A stretch of DNA of 64,000 nucleotides, taken from the NCBI RefSeq assembly GCF_963855985.1, contig NC_087092.1, forward strand, positions 15,810,001 through 15,874,000. Reading direction: 5' to 3'. This document shows, one piece after another, positions 12,669-24,300 of the stretch (within the stretch, counting starts at the first letter, position 1; each line of letters opens with the position of its first letter). The position numbers and the translations under genes are program-made. Source of the stretch: Ostrinia nubilalis. Lineage: Eukaryota > Arthropoda > Insecta > Lepidoptera > Crambidae. The notes under the pieces are model-generated. The model made no database searches, had not been told where the DNA came from, and saw only the letters and a list, made by a program, of their open reading frames with translations.

Positions 12669-15394
12669 ACAAAAAAAAAAATGTTTTAAAGCAACTTAGT
12701 TTGATTGGGTTAGATTAATAATTCTGATTTCTGAGCGCTTCCCTATACATATGCCCTTTACACACCCACAAAACATTTAAATCTACTACGTTGTTATCAA
12801 ATTGTTCGAATCTTACAATGTCTTGTATATTAGTTACTGACGTTATCAAAGTAACTAATCTGAACTCTATAGACATCGATGTCCACTAAGGTAAATAAGC
12901 TTTTAATGATCCCCATCAACACTGCCCTATTCAATTACTAATATTGACATTCCGAGTCGGAAACAAATATCATTGGATCAATACATCCACAGTCGAAAAA
13001 TCTATGAAATCTTCCAATGCGTTTTTAGTCAAGTTGACTCTAGACTCTAGAGCCTGTATTATATGAGACACTATAAATCTTCGAGCTCTTTACTTTTAGC
13101 GGACTAAGCAATCGTACAATCGTCAGTTGGAAAGTAATCAAGTAATTGTGTAATCGTCAGTTGGAACAATTAATTCAGACAACCGTATGATATTATGATT
13201 AAGTTAAGAATCTATTATCTAGTAGGTACTATGCATTCTATGTAGAAACAAAAGACGACTTAGCAAAGTGATAACGACATTGAATCTGTCAATAATGGTA
13301 ATTTGTAGAGATAGAGGGAGAACCAGGAACATAAAGTGGTAAGTACGAGCTGAATATTCCCGAAAACAGGACTGAACTTGACTGAAAATTATTCAACTGA
13401 AATTGACACTGGTGACGTGATGGAGACTGATTTCCATCACAAAAACTTCCTATCAATTTTGTTATTGATAATATCTGGACACGTGGTTGATAATATCTGG
13501 TGCCCTATTATTTCGTCCTCGACACAATCACGCGTATGCGCTTGACCCAAATATCCTTTTAGTTGGGCCACACTAATGTGTAGTAAAATATCGTCATTAC
13601 GGACAGTAAGTGAGAGAAAATGTCAGGTTTGGTTGTTGTTCAGTTGTAATGGATGTTGGGGAAATAATTGAGTTCGTTGATTAACTGGAATACTGACGCA
13701 CACTGGTGTAAGCACGAAATACGTTTTTAGGTGGTGTGATATGAATGCATAGTGAGTGGCGAGTTGGTGACACGAACATGAAGGGAATAACGATTTATTC
13801 AGTTTGTTTCTTAGGATTGATTCATGACTTTTCCTCTATTTCCCCACTAACTTTTCGATGGCAATAGGTATTTCTCAATTGTATCGTTTTAGATACGAAC
13901 CCCTCGAGATAATGATGCTTAGATTTCGCCACTATGGCTGAAATCAATGAGCTCAATGGCTGAAAAGATAATGATGATGAGATTTCGGGTGATGTGCACG
14001 ATTGTTGATACATTTTTAACCTATTATAGCACGTAAAAAAGTTATTACAGGTAGACTCTATGCATTAATATTAGGCCTCAAGCAAAAAACCTCTTACGAT
14101 CATGAACTTCCTGAAGCAATCAATCTGCGAACTAGTAGTTAACATTTACCTTGACATTAGAAGGTCTTCATTGCACATTATCACATTATACTTTCACATC
14201 AATATGCTGTATTTCCCATACATGGAAAATATACGTTTCCAATTTGAACCACCAGCTGGGCTCTCTCAGGACATGTGGTAATCGATGGATAATTAAGGAG
14301 CAAGGAGGCAACTCAAATCGATAATATTAATCTGTATAATGATATAAAACACAAGTTTTGAAGGTTATTGACAAGTCACAAGTGTTGGGGTAAAGACATT
14401 AAGCGATGTAATTATTGAAAGTACCAGCAGCATTATACTTATAGTTTGTAAAATGAATAATCTTTATTAAATCAATTTCGGGCTAATTCTGTTGAAAGTC
14501 GAAAGAAAAAGGAGGCAACCATGGATAGGGGTATATCTTTACATTTCTCTATACATATATTCTAATTCGAAGATCAAAAACCAGGAATCGAACTTAAAAC
14601 CCGTCAGATCTAGGATTTATTGAACCACTACGCTATCGGTTCATCATTAATGATGATTGGGAAATTCAGAAAAAAATAGTTAACAAGAAGACTGAAGACT
14701 GCAAAGCTTTAGATACAATGATACTTTTCTGGTGTGAATGTTTTACATGAAAAAAATCACCCAATAACAGACAGTGTTATCGACAGTATTCAGCCTGAAG
14801 GTCGCCCGATCGATGCCCATAATGACCGCGGTGTAATGACCACAATCACTAGTAATGGGCCCGATGTTTGTTTTCAGCGCTTAAAATTACGGGTTTGAGT
14901 TTACAATCCTTTTAGGTATGTAAGAATCAATAACCGTATGTGTATCTATCTACCCACGCTGTAGCTAAACGTAAATTAGGTCTGTTCAACTTGAAAAATG
15001 TTTAAGACAGGTAAGTTTATGTAGGAATTGGATAAATTACAAGAACTATTTTCAACTTGATTCCTGTACATGATATTACCAGCCTCCTTTCGTTCGATAG
15101 TTGCAAAACCTCTTTATTACCGATGTCAAAACTGACATTACTACAAGCTCCTGTCATGTCCAACCACTCATATTTCCCGAAGTTGTATAGAAAAAGTGAG
15201 TTCATTTATCAATACTGATGGTTATCAGACCGAGGAGTGAGCCGCGTGACAATCGCTCGGGACAGTGCGTCGCTGCAGCGTAGCCAAGCGGTCGGGTCCG
15301 CCCAGCGTCACGCGCCTGCCGCCCAGCGGCCGCCACGCCGCCCAAGGCCGCCCGCCCCTGTCGGCGGCCGGCCGCGCGAGCCATCGCACGCCCC
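12669..15394. other. Intergenic sequence upstream of the orphan gene
   Basis: Mostly anonymous AT-rich DNA. A tRNA-like SINE head on the minus strand is visible near 14575-14645. A GC-rich, CpG-rich block at about 15230-15440 probably is the promoter and 5' UTR of the gene at 15395. The long minus-strand open frame over 15202-15765 is antisense to that gene. Confidence 0.5.
14575..14645 (-). mobile_element. tRNA-like SINE head
   Basis: On the minus strand, an A-box-like TAGCGTAGTGG and a B-box-like AGTTCGATTCC are spaced as in tRNA-derived SINEs. Pairing of an acceptor stem is not apparent, so a functional tRNA is unlikely. Confidence 0.45.
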
Positions 15395-16153
15395 ATGCTC
15401 CCCGACGCACTTGCGCCGCTCGACCCGCGCAAAACACGCGCTCTCACCACCATATACGCGCCGCGGAAACTCAGCACCAGGAAAAACAAAACGGCACAAA
15501 CGAGAATGCTCGAAAACGATCTCCCGATCAAAACGAACCTATCCCCTTTCCATCCTTTGCCCGCAATCGGAAAAACTGAGAAAACAAAACCAAAAGTCAT
15601 ACTTTTCGACTTGGATAAGAATGAAAGGACAGATCTGCAGCACACTCCTATGAAACTCCACGATATGTTGAAGCCCCTGACGCCTTTAAGGATACACGGA
15701 TTCGTCAGAAAAAGCTCATTAGAACACTTGGACAAAAAACCGCAGCAGCTTCTGAGAGAGAACACTTACGACGTGATAGAGCCTATCTATTTGAATTCTG
15801 TGAAGGTTAAGAAACGGGATACGTCGATACCGAGGAGGAAGCTGACGCCGAAGAAAGAGGAGGAATCGGAGAGCGTTGAGGAACCAAAGCCTTCGCCGAA
15901 GACGAGATTCAAAAAAGCAGCGATGCAAGTTGCAAAGTTGTCGTCTATGCCCGAGACGGGGAAACTACTGTCTTTAAGGGAGAGACAAACATTCAACTTC
16001 TGTATAAAAGAGGAGGATAAGTCCACGTGCAAATTGCAGGAGTTACCACGGAGTCCGTCGCAGAACTTAAATAAGCTCTCTGAAATTTTCCAAACCCTGG
16101 AAATGAAGGGAAGGCATAGAGATAAGATGAAGAAAGAAAACAGTTGGTTTTAA
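15395..16153 (+). CDS. Orphan basic, low-complexity protein (252 aa)
   Basis: A single-exon frame of 252 codons with no family recognised. The protein is rich in Lys, Arg, Pro and Ser with long polar stretches (RRKLTPKKEEESESVEE around residue 145-160), so it is probably largely disordered and possibly nuclear. Segments with more order include KPKVILFDLDKNE near residue 65 and LNKLSEIFQTLEMKG near residue 230. No signal peptide or membrane segment is seen. The start at 15395 is the first ATG after an in-frame TAG at 15281; the frame is open between them. A GC-rich block precedes it and a polyadenylation signal follows at 16356. The length and downstream signal support a real gene; function is unknown. 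Confidence 0.65.
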   Translation: MLPDALAPLDPRKTRALTTIYAPRKLSTRKNKTAQTRMLENDLPIKTNLSPFHPLPAIGKTEKTKPKVILFDLDKNERTDLQHTPMKLHDMLKPLTPLRIHGFVRKSSLEHLDKKPQQLLRENTYDVIEPIYLNSVKVKKRDTSIPRRKLTPKKEEESESVEEPKPSPKTRFKKAAMQVAKLSSMPETGKLLSLRERQTFNFCIKEEDKSTCKLQELPRSPSQNLNKLSEIFQTLEMKGRHRDKMKKENSWF

Positions 16154-16355
16154 TTTTAACTTTAGATTAAGAGAGTTGATTTATTTACGTGTTATTCTAG
16201 AAGAGGTTTAAGAATTTATTGAAGAAGAGAACAATTTAAGTGATAATGTGTTAAGAGCTTATTTTTGTTGAACGTTGAAAAGTTTATGTATACGAAGATA
16301 TTCATATTGCTCAAAGTTTTGGTGTTGTGGACTGTGTAACTTACGTCGATGTTTT

Positions 16356-16361
16356 AATAAA
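16356..16361 (+). promoter_or_regulatory. Polyadenylation signal AATAAA
   Basis: AATAAA about 200 bp after the stop codon of the orphan gene, followed by a GT-containing stretch. It fits the 3' end of that transcript. Confidence 0.5.
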
Positions 16362-19104
16362 GTGTGACAATTTGATAAATTGATAGAATTTCATTAAGTC
16401 CGGATTTTCACAATCATATTTCATCAATCACTTCATAATCGAATTATTATAATTCAATTCTTGCCATCATAAGCTCGTAGAAAACTATGAACCGAAATGG
16501 AAAAAGTACCTATCCTATGACCTTTATAGGTTTGCCCTTGAACCGAAGTCCATCCCATTCATTTAGGATGGTAAAGGAAAGGAATAAAATGAACCTAATA
16601 AATAAGTAATTTATTATTATACATTAGTATTAAAGTTAAAAGATATAACTTTCCGAGGGATTACTGGTAACATGGTATCACGATGCTCGTATTTGATCAT
16701 TATATGAAATTGAAAAAAAAAAAACTACTAATTCGATCCATTCATTACTTCAACAAACAAACATAAAAATGTTAAAGCTCGTCAATAACATATATAGGTA
16801 TGAAGATAGGGTCCCGTACTCTAATTTTGGTGTTTTAAATAGTAAAATGATACACTGTTTTTAACACACATCAATTCGGTAAGCGCAAAATATTCAGAAC
16901 TAAATATCATTTTTCCGAATCATCACGACAGTTGAGGTTAAAATTTCGGTGCGATAAATAGAATTAATTCAAATAAAAGTCGTTGCTTACAAAATTTCTA
17001 GCGGGTTTGCATACAAGTACATTAATAAAGCTTTTAGATAGCTACCTAGTTTCATTCCATTTGTATATGAAAGTTTAAGCAAGTTTGTATGCGAGTTACC
17101 AGTCGGTATGTTTACAGTAATGTGTTTACTTTCCTAAGCTGTAATTGGGTTCTCCATTAGTCTACCGAAACCGAACCCTTAAGTGTTAGGTAACCTCGAG
17201 AAAGCCCTGCCTTGCCCTTGGCTAGTTTGTCAACAAGTGGGCACATCGCGTGCTGAGCTTTGAGCTTTAAGTTCCTTACGGTGTGTAATTAGCTGCAAGT
17301 ATGCTTGTATTATAAAGCTGGAATTTATGTATTCTAGTTTACTAACATTTGCATACAGCTACAGGGTTTCGGTTGTTGGATGCAACTTCTAGGTACGGGT
17401 TTGGGTAAAACGGACTACAATTCGAATCCCACTTGGAGCTAATGTGATGAGCTTAGATCATAGAAGGGATGATGATCTTCTATGATCTGAGGTGATGAGT
17501 TTTCTGAGGACCTAGTTATCTTGTTGTCACCATAGTGAAATCTCTTTTCAGTTTGGTAATTGAAGGGACTAAAACCACAGAATAATAATAAGTACTGCTA
17601 AAACTAAAAAACTAAAGTCAATATCTGTTACTCATAAAGGGTGAGTTACTTAGCTTCGTTTAACTTACGAATACGAGTAGATAATATTGTTTTAACTACC
17701 TGAAATTTCATACTTATGAAAGCAAAAGACAAGAGCTGGTTTGATAAAGGAGGCGGAAAGTAGCCTTTGAAAAGGCGTGCCTTTTATGACGATCAATTAT
17801 TTTAATACTAACACCCTAAGCTAGGATTTCGGTGACCAAACTAATGACTGACAAAAATATGCTGTATCATCTAGCTAGGGTCGAATGTCGTTGGTTTAGT
17901 TTCTAACCAAAGGTACCTAATTCTATTCACTTATTGGTAGTTTAGGTTTACTTTACGTTTGTTGTCAAGAATCCATAATTGTTTTGCAGAGTTCAATGCG
18001 CGGTAAACAGGCTTTTGAAGCTGGTGAATAAAATTGGTTTTCATTACATTTTAACCGTATCATTTAACGAAATACAACTATTGTGTTATTTATGGAACAA
18101 CAACCACGGTAGCAGCAGTAACACTTTGTCAATTGAAGGTCTAAGCAGGGTACCGCTAGTTATTGAAATGACTGACTATGAGAGAAGAGACTCAGGGAGC
18201 CCTACACACGGAACGCAGTAGACAGAAAAATTCTGCAAAACTATGTAGCCGAGTTCGAAGTGAATATAATGCCCAAGGGTTGACTGGAAAAGAATGTCAA
18301 ATGGCATGACACGTTCGCCTTTTGCATTCCGAATTTCCGATATTTAGACAAACATAAAGAAATCATTCATCTTTTCCGAAATAAAACCACTGACAAAAAT
18401 GTTTAAATCATATCTCAAAGTGCTGAAAAATATAAAAGGGCACTTAAGTCCGGTTTCTGCATAGAGATTTTTGGCTTGAGTGTCCAATTCATCCTTGGTT
18501 AACTCACATGTTAACTTGGCTAACTATAATTTAACTAATTATGTCAGTATTAGAGAAGAATCGCTGTCATAGGTTTAATAAAAATAGCGGAATCAGTCAA
18601 AAATAGAGAAATCGAATTAAAATATCATGCGGTGCGGAACTCTGCACATGGGGATCTTGGATTTGAGTAGTACTCCATTAAAATGGTCATGTTAGTCATA
18701 CGTGGAAACAGACTATCATACCTGTATCTATCAGCATAATAACTGCAACAGCTTACATTTCAGTCCGTTTGCAGGCAAATCTAATCACGAGCATGGCATT
18801 GTCAGTACCGTCACGCGATACTCGTCGATGAGGGCATGATCGCATGACCTATTTCCTTGTTTGAACGTGCCACTGAGTGAAACGTTTTTGCAGTTTTCAA
18901 ATTAACTGAGAATTTGGAGCAAGATAAAGGTTTTTCTGAAACGACGCGTCGCGGTCGCTTGAAACTACATTCAAACTCAAACGAAAATGAAAAAGCTCTT
19001 GGCGTTTTTTACGGCGCAATATAGTCCTCAAATAAGCTTGTGGGTACTATGAGTATGGGGTTTCCAGACGGTTATAAAACATTCATCATCATCATCATCA
19101 TATA

Positions 19105-19310
19105 TCAGCCACATGACGTCCACTGTAGAACACAGGGCCCGGTTGGTAGCGTCCTACATTTTTCTTAACCAGAGAAGAGGAAATGAGGAGGTCCGTAAAC
19201 GAGCTAAAGTTGCTAACATAGTCCAACGGATTAGCAAGCTGAAGTGGCAATGCGTAATGGGGAGGGCACATAGTACGCAGAACTGACGGCCGATGGGACA
19301 GCAAGTGCTA
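19105..19310. mobile_element. Rearranged RTE-like LINE 3'-tail remnant
   Basis: ACATGACGTCCACTG at 19112 is the reverse complement of the usual LINE tail CAGTGGACGTC. The following plus-strand text reads like the peptide RISKLKWQ...GRAHS...RPMG, which is the tail of the same LINE group (compare 51905-52166). The two parts are in opposite orientation, so the copy is rearranged and broken. Confidence 0.5.
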
Positions 19311-19799
19311 GAGTGGAAAACATACTCAAACACATTCATTTTGAAAATACATAGGTACATTAGATAAGACTCACCACGAATATAAATAGTCAAATATTTT
19401 CATGCGAAAAGATTAAGTAGTACTTACCTGCGGTTGCTTGAGGAGTTTGCGAGCATGGGAGTAGCTAGAGCTGCAAGTTCGATTCCTGGATGATGCAAAC
19501 TGACACGTTATTCTTCTTAAAACTAAAGCATAATAATAATATTATGTACTAATTATATTTATTTGTTCATAATTTGATCAATTTATCAAATAGTTAATAT
19601 TGCCATTATAATAAATTCAATATTCCACGCAACCCTCTTACACAATAGATCTGTTAAGAGGTAGATCACTTTTCATTTCAGCGATAATAACGCCTGAATT
19701 GTGCTATTTTAACTGGTTTTACTTTCTAGACTTGTTAATTTCAAAAGTGTAATGTAATAAAAAGTATCAAGTTATAAAATACTCTCATCATCAAAAAAA

Positions 19800-19880
19800 T
19801 CGAATCGCCTGAGACGGGAATCGAAACCACGCACGACCTTTCGCTTGCCCGGCAACTGCTCTTAATCCAGAGCGAGTCTT
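19800..19880 (-). mobile_element. tRNA-derived SINE fragment
   Basis: Read on the minus strand, it has GGTTTCGATTCCCGTCTCAGG preceded by a GCAAGCGAAAGG segment, which is the layout of a common lepidopteran tRNA-related SINE. A shorter fragment of the same kind lies near 31620. Confidence 0.5.
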
Positions 19881-20242
19881 AAAAACCAATTCCCATCTTA
19901 GGTAATTCGATTTTTTCAAGTTATTCAAGTATTCATGGTAATTTATAACGTTTGAAGTTACAAAGAAGCGACAACGGTCATCGTCAACTCCCCGATCGAT
20001 AGAACTCGACGAATATTAAAATCGAATCTAAAAATATCGCCGACGCCGTGGCCGAGGCCTGACAACTGATAAAGGTATTGCCCTTGGACCTCTGATGAAA
20101 GGTCGTATTTAACTACCCCCTATGATTTTTTAATTTTATTTAGGCAAGTGACAGCGGCACATGGATGTAAACCTTGTAGCCAATGACATACCATAAAAAA
20201 CATTTTAAATAGCTTGTAGCACCTTATTGGGCTGTAAGGAAT

Positions 20243-20367
20243 GGTTTCCACCAAAGCGGAAAAATAATAGATATGTTTTTGATTCCGTTTCTCAACCGAA
20301 AGCTGAGCGGAGACGGAGAGAACCTTATTCAAACGCATCACATCTCCTCTCCGCTTTGGTGGAAACC
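20243..20367. mobile_element. Palindromic MITE (GGTTTCCACCAAAGCGGA ends)
   Basis: GGTTTCCACCAAAGCGGA at the left is matched by TCCGCTTTGGTGGAAACC at the right, a terminal repeat of 18 bp around about 90 bp. No coding content is visible. Confidence 0.75.
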
Positions 20368-20505
20368 TGGCCTAATAGGTAGCAATTTGGACCATCATTC
20401 ACAGTAGTTCTTTTTCCATAGATTACTAATAAGTTACTACCCTAACCCTAAGGGAAGTCGAACCTTAACGTCGAACTCCTCCTATGTTCTTCTGATTAAT
20501 TTCGT

Positions 20506-20662
20506 TGCGGGTCCAATGACAGTTTAACTTTCCCCCGGGACAAACTTGACCTTCACTGGTTGGGTTTTTATTAGCGGTCAAGCTGTAGATCCTAGCTACA
20601 CAGGAGTTGCAGTGGTGGGAACGAGAAGTGTGAATAGTCCCGTACCCTAATGTGTTTGATAT
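20506..20662 (-). repeat. Dispersed repeat, copy A
   Basis: In reverse complement this matches 37136-37250 and 63480-63560. Shared blocks include CGGGACTATTC, CTCCTGTGTAGC, GGATCTACAGCTTGACCGC, AAACCCAACCA and AGGTCAAGTTTGTCCC. The family and function are not known. Confidence 0.7.
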
Positions 20663-21309
20663 TAGTTCCATCTTAACCAGTGATGTAAAATAAATAAGTT
20701 CTCAATGAGCGAGATACAACTCTCTCTCTAAAATGCGCACGTAGTAAGAAAGTTTTCTGTAACAGACTAAAATTCACACATTTATTTTACCACGATATTT
20801 CAGTCTGTAAAAGTTAAATAATTATGCATGAATATCGACCGCCTAAAGTAATTACACTTCCTGGCAACGGAAAAGACATACGGTTGTTAATATTGAAATT
20901 GATTTCAATTGTATTATAGGTACCTAACATTGACCGTCAACTCCGATTCTAAACTTAGCGACATTGAAATGTTCGACGGAAGTGAAATTTTAATTAATTA
21001 AATGCCAAAATTACAATTTGTAAGGCATTTTTGAATAATAAACTAACTGCCCATGTTTTCTCATACTTCAATATCAGTATTTGGGGTGTTGAATCGTAAA
21101 GATAAATAAAAACATGCTTGTATGAATATCATAAATTTTATTCTTAGGTAGAAAATCTACTGTCCCATATAATACAAAAGTATTTATTTACACATTAATA
21201 CTAAATCATCATACAATAATAAATGTTATTATTATATCAGTCAGGCATTCTTTAATGTTCTCAACCATTTGACACTTTCTTCAATGTTATTTTTCCTTAT
21301 TCACTAAAT

Positions 21310-21315
21310 TTTATT
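21310..21315 (-). promoter_or_regulatory. YEATS4 polyadenylation signal
   Basis: Minus-strand AATAAA, 51 bp past the YEATS4 stop codon at 21366. Position and orientation fit the gene's 3' end. Confidence 0.55.
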
Positions 21316-21365
21316 TACTATTTGTCTTGTCTATAAAGACCTTATATCTATGACAAGGTTCAAAG

Positions 21366-24300
21366 TTACACTCCAACTAGCACACTTCCAGAGTTATTCT
21401 GGATCTTGGCTATTTCTTCTTTGAACTTGGCTATGGTCTCCTTAGCGAGGTGCAGCTTCTCTTTCAGATCTGATATTTCGTTCCGGACCTTTGCCTGGGC
21501 GTTTATTATCTTGTCGAGGGTTTTCTCTTTCTTGTCTTCAACTGGAAAAGAAACATTACATCAAGAATGGAGGTTGGATTGCTCTGTAAGTAATAAAAAA
21601 AATGTAGTAAGCTGCAAAATAAGAGCTTCCTCGTTGTGGATTAAAAAAAAACCATTTTAAAACCTAATTTAAATAAGTCACTTTTTCAAAATAATTTATG
21701 ACTTTTATATCAATGTAAAAAAAACATCTAAATAAAAAATTTGTTACCTTGGCTATATTATTGAAAATATGTTGTCTTCTTGCTCATAGTACGAGAGCCC
21801 ACGACCAAAACCATGTCTCATAGCAATACGGCAAAAACCCTATAAAATCGTTAGATTGTATGATTCTGAACCCGACTAGGTGTGTAGTAACGGTCGAAAG
21901 TGTAGCAACTGAGTGGGAGGCCATTTCTGCTGTGTCAAAAAAAAAAGACAGTCGGTATTATAGCAATACGTCTGATAGTGAAAATGTACATAGATTTTAT
22001 AATTGTATTACGAAAAAGTTTGTTTTCAGACATTTTGCGCGTAGCATATAGCCTGTGCGCATTTTTGAAAATGTCAACAAATTTAGCCGACCTGTATCAT
22101 AGCAATACGGATAATTATTTTTTTCAACTTTTCGTATTGCTGCCATGATTACCAAAAACCTGTTTTCAGACACTTTAAGTGTATCAAAAAGTTGTATGAT
22201 AGAGAAGGTGCTACACTTAATTTGTCTGATATAAATTTTTTGCACATGTGGACAACTTATTTTATCATGTCCAACAATTTTCAGACATATTGCTATGATA
22301 CCGATCGGTAAAATTTGTTAACATTTTCAAAACGGTCTCAAAATTTAATGCGTTCACATTTCCGTCTGAAAATTGTTTTGTTCACATCAAATAACCAAAA
22401 TTTACTAATAAAAAAGATTTTCAGACGTATTGCTATGAGAAATTTTTTTTGTCTCATTTTTAATTTTTTTAAGTGATTTTACGGGTTTGCGCTACACCAC
22501 TAACGTCTGAAAATAATGTTTCCGGTATCTCAGAACTATCATTCAACTACAGTCTGCAAATCAGACATATTGCTATGACGCAGTTCGGTAAAATTCTTTG
22601 ACAATTTTGAAAATTCGGTCAGATCAAACGCTACGCGGAAAATGTCTGATATTGGTATTTTCGAGTTCAGGATAATCTTATCTATCGATTTGATGCGGTT
22701 TTGGCCGTATTGCTATGAGACAAAAATTTTGGTCGTGGGCTCTCGTACTATCAAATGAGAGTTAAAATTATAATGTAAAAGTGTTACTTTTACACTATAT
22801 TCATTCACTATGTACCTGTATTAATTAAGTGACGCATTGAACTGTGTTAAGACACAAGATCTTACAAAGAAAGATTGTTTTGTTTGTTTTGAAAATATTT
22901 TTTATTAATTCTGTGTGACTGGTAGAGAATGCCACCTGGCATTAAGTCCGCCACTGTAGTGATTATGTGCAAGAAGTTTTAAATAAATAAAAATAAAGTT
23001 CTATACTTAAGACAAAAAGTAACATGAACACATGCCTCCAAGGTATAAAGGTCTTAAAATTTATTTTGGTGAAATCAAATTAATTTCAAATCCCTATCAC
23101 TATCTTATTTCAGTACTTACAGTCCGTATCATGTGTCCAAGGTCCATTGGTGATTGGTTTGACGCTGCTAAGCAGATGCTGCATCAGCTGCGTCGGTTCC
23201 TGGAAGACTATCTCCTCGTACGACTCACTGACGAGCGCTCGGCCAATGGTCGGCGGAGCACCTTCAGTCACCGGGGATTGGAAGAGCTTCAGAATGTGGT
23301 ATAATGTCACCTGAGGAATGATAAAGAAAAATTTGAAATATCTTCTATACAGGGTGTTTGGTAAATGGGTATATGAGCCGACACTAGCCCATGTTAACAT
23401 GGGCATATAAATGGTATGGTGAAGTCAGAAATTTGATATCATTATTTTATTTTTTTTAATTTGTATACATAATAAATTTTATACAATCCGATTTATATGA
23501 AAATTAAAATAATTAAAATTAAGATATCAATTTTCTGACTTCTCCATACCATTTATATGCCCATGTTAACATGGGCTAGTGTCGGCTCATATACCCATTT
23601 ACCTAACACCCTGTATATAAAAGAAAGTCGTGTTAGTTACACCACTTATAACTCAAGAACGGCTGAACCGATTTAGCTGAAAATTGTCAGGGAGGTAGTT
23701 TAGAGCCAGGAGAAGGACATAGGATACTTTTTATCCCGTTCGAAATTAAAAAAAAGTCTGCTTATTTATTGCCATTAAGGCGGAACAAAGTTCGCCGGGT
23801 CAGCTAGTCTATAATATTTATAAAAGCGAAAGGTCACAGATTAACTGAATCTCAGAAACTACAAGTCAAATTTTGCATGGGGTTTCTTTTTAGAACTTAG
23901 GTGCTCACTAAGATGGGATTTTGTAATGTTTGTTGTATTTAATGGTTGTTAAACACATTCTCTTTCTTTATTATTAACAAACTAGAAAAACAAGTTTAGA
24001 AATGGAATTTAATGACACTGTGTTCTGGAAATACAAATTTCTGTGACCCCAAAAGATGGTGCATTAGAATCTTAACTTAGTGGATAAACTTGGCGACGCT
24101 TCTGTGAAGAAATTACACAAACTCACAAAGGAGCAAGAATTCACAAAATCCTCGCTAAGACCCCAAACAACTATCTTGGACTACTAAAGAAGCCAGATAA
24201 CTCATTTACGAACACCGAGATGGAGACTCTCGATCTCCTTAGGTCTTCACACTTTCCGGGTTCGTACCAAATCAATACACAAAGCAATACCCAAAGGAAT

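Larger units (their letters stand above)
16362..21309. other. Intergenic region between the orphan gene and YEATS4
   Basis: No gene was recognised in about 5 kb. Visible pieces are a LINE-tail remnant at 19105-19310, SINE-like heads near 19440-19500 (plus) and 19800-19880 (minus), a palindromic MITE at 20243-20367, and a dispersed repeat at 20506-20662 that recurs at 37136 and 63480. Short ORFs such as 17979-18221 have no recognisable content. Confidence 0.5.

Noticed and set aside
15202..15765. Minus-strand ORF of 187 codons
   Set aside because: It overlaps the plus-strand orphan gene and its CpG-rich upstream block; the plus frame is longer and has a poly-A signal.
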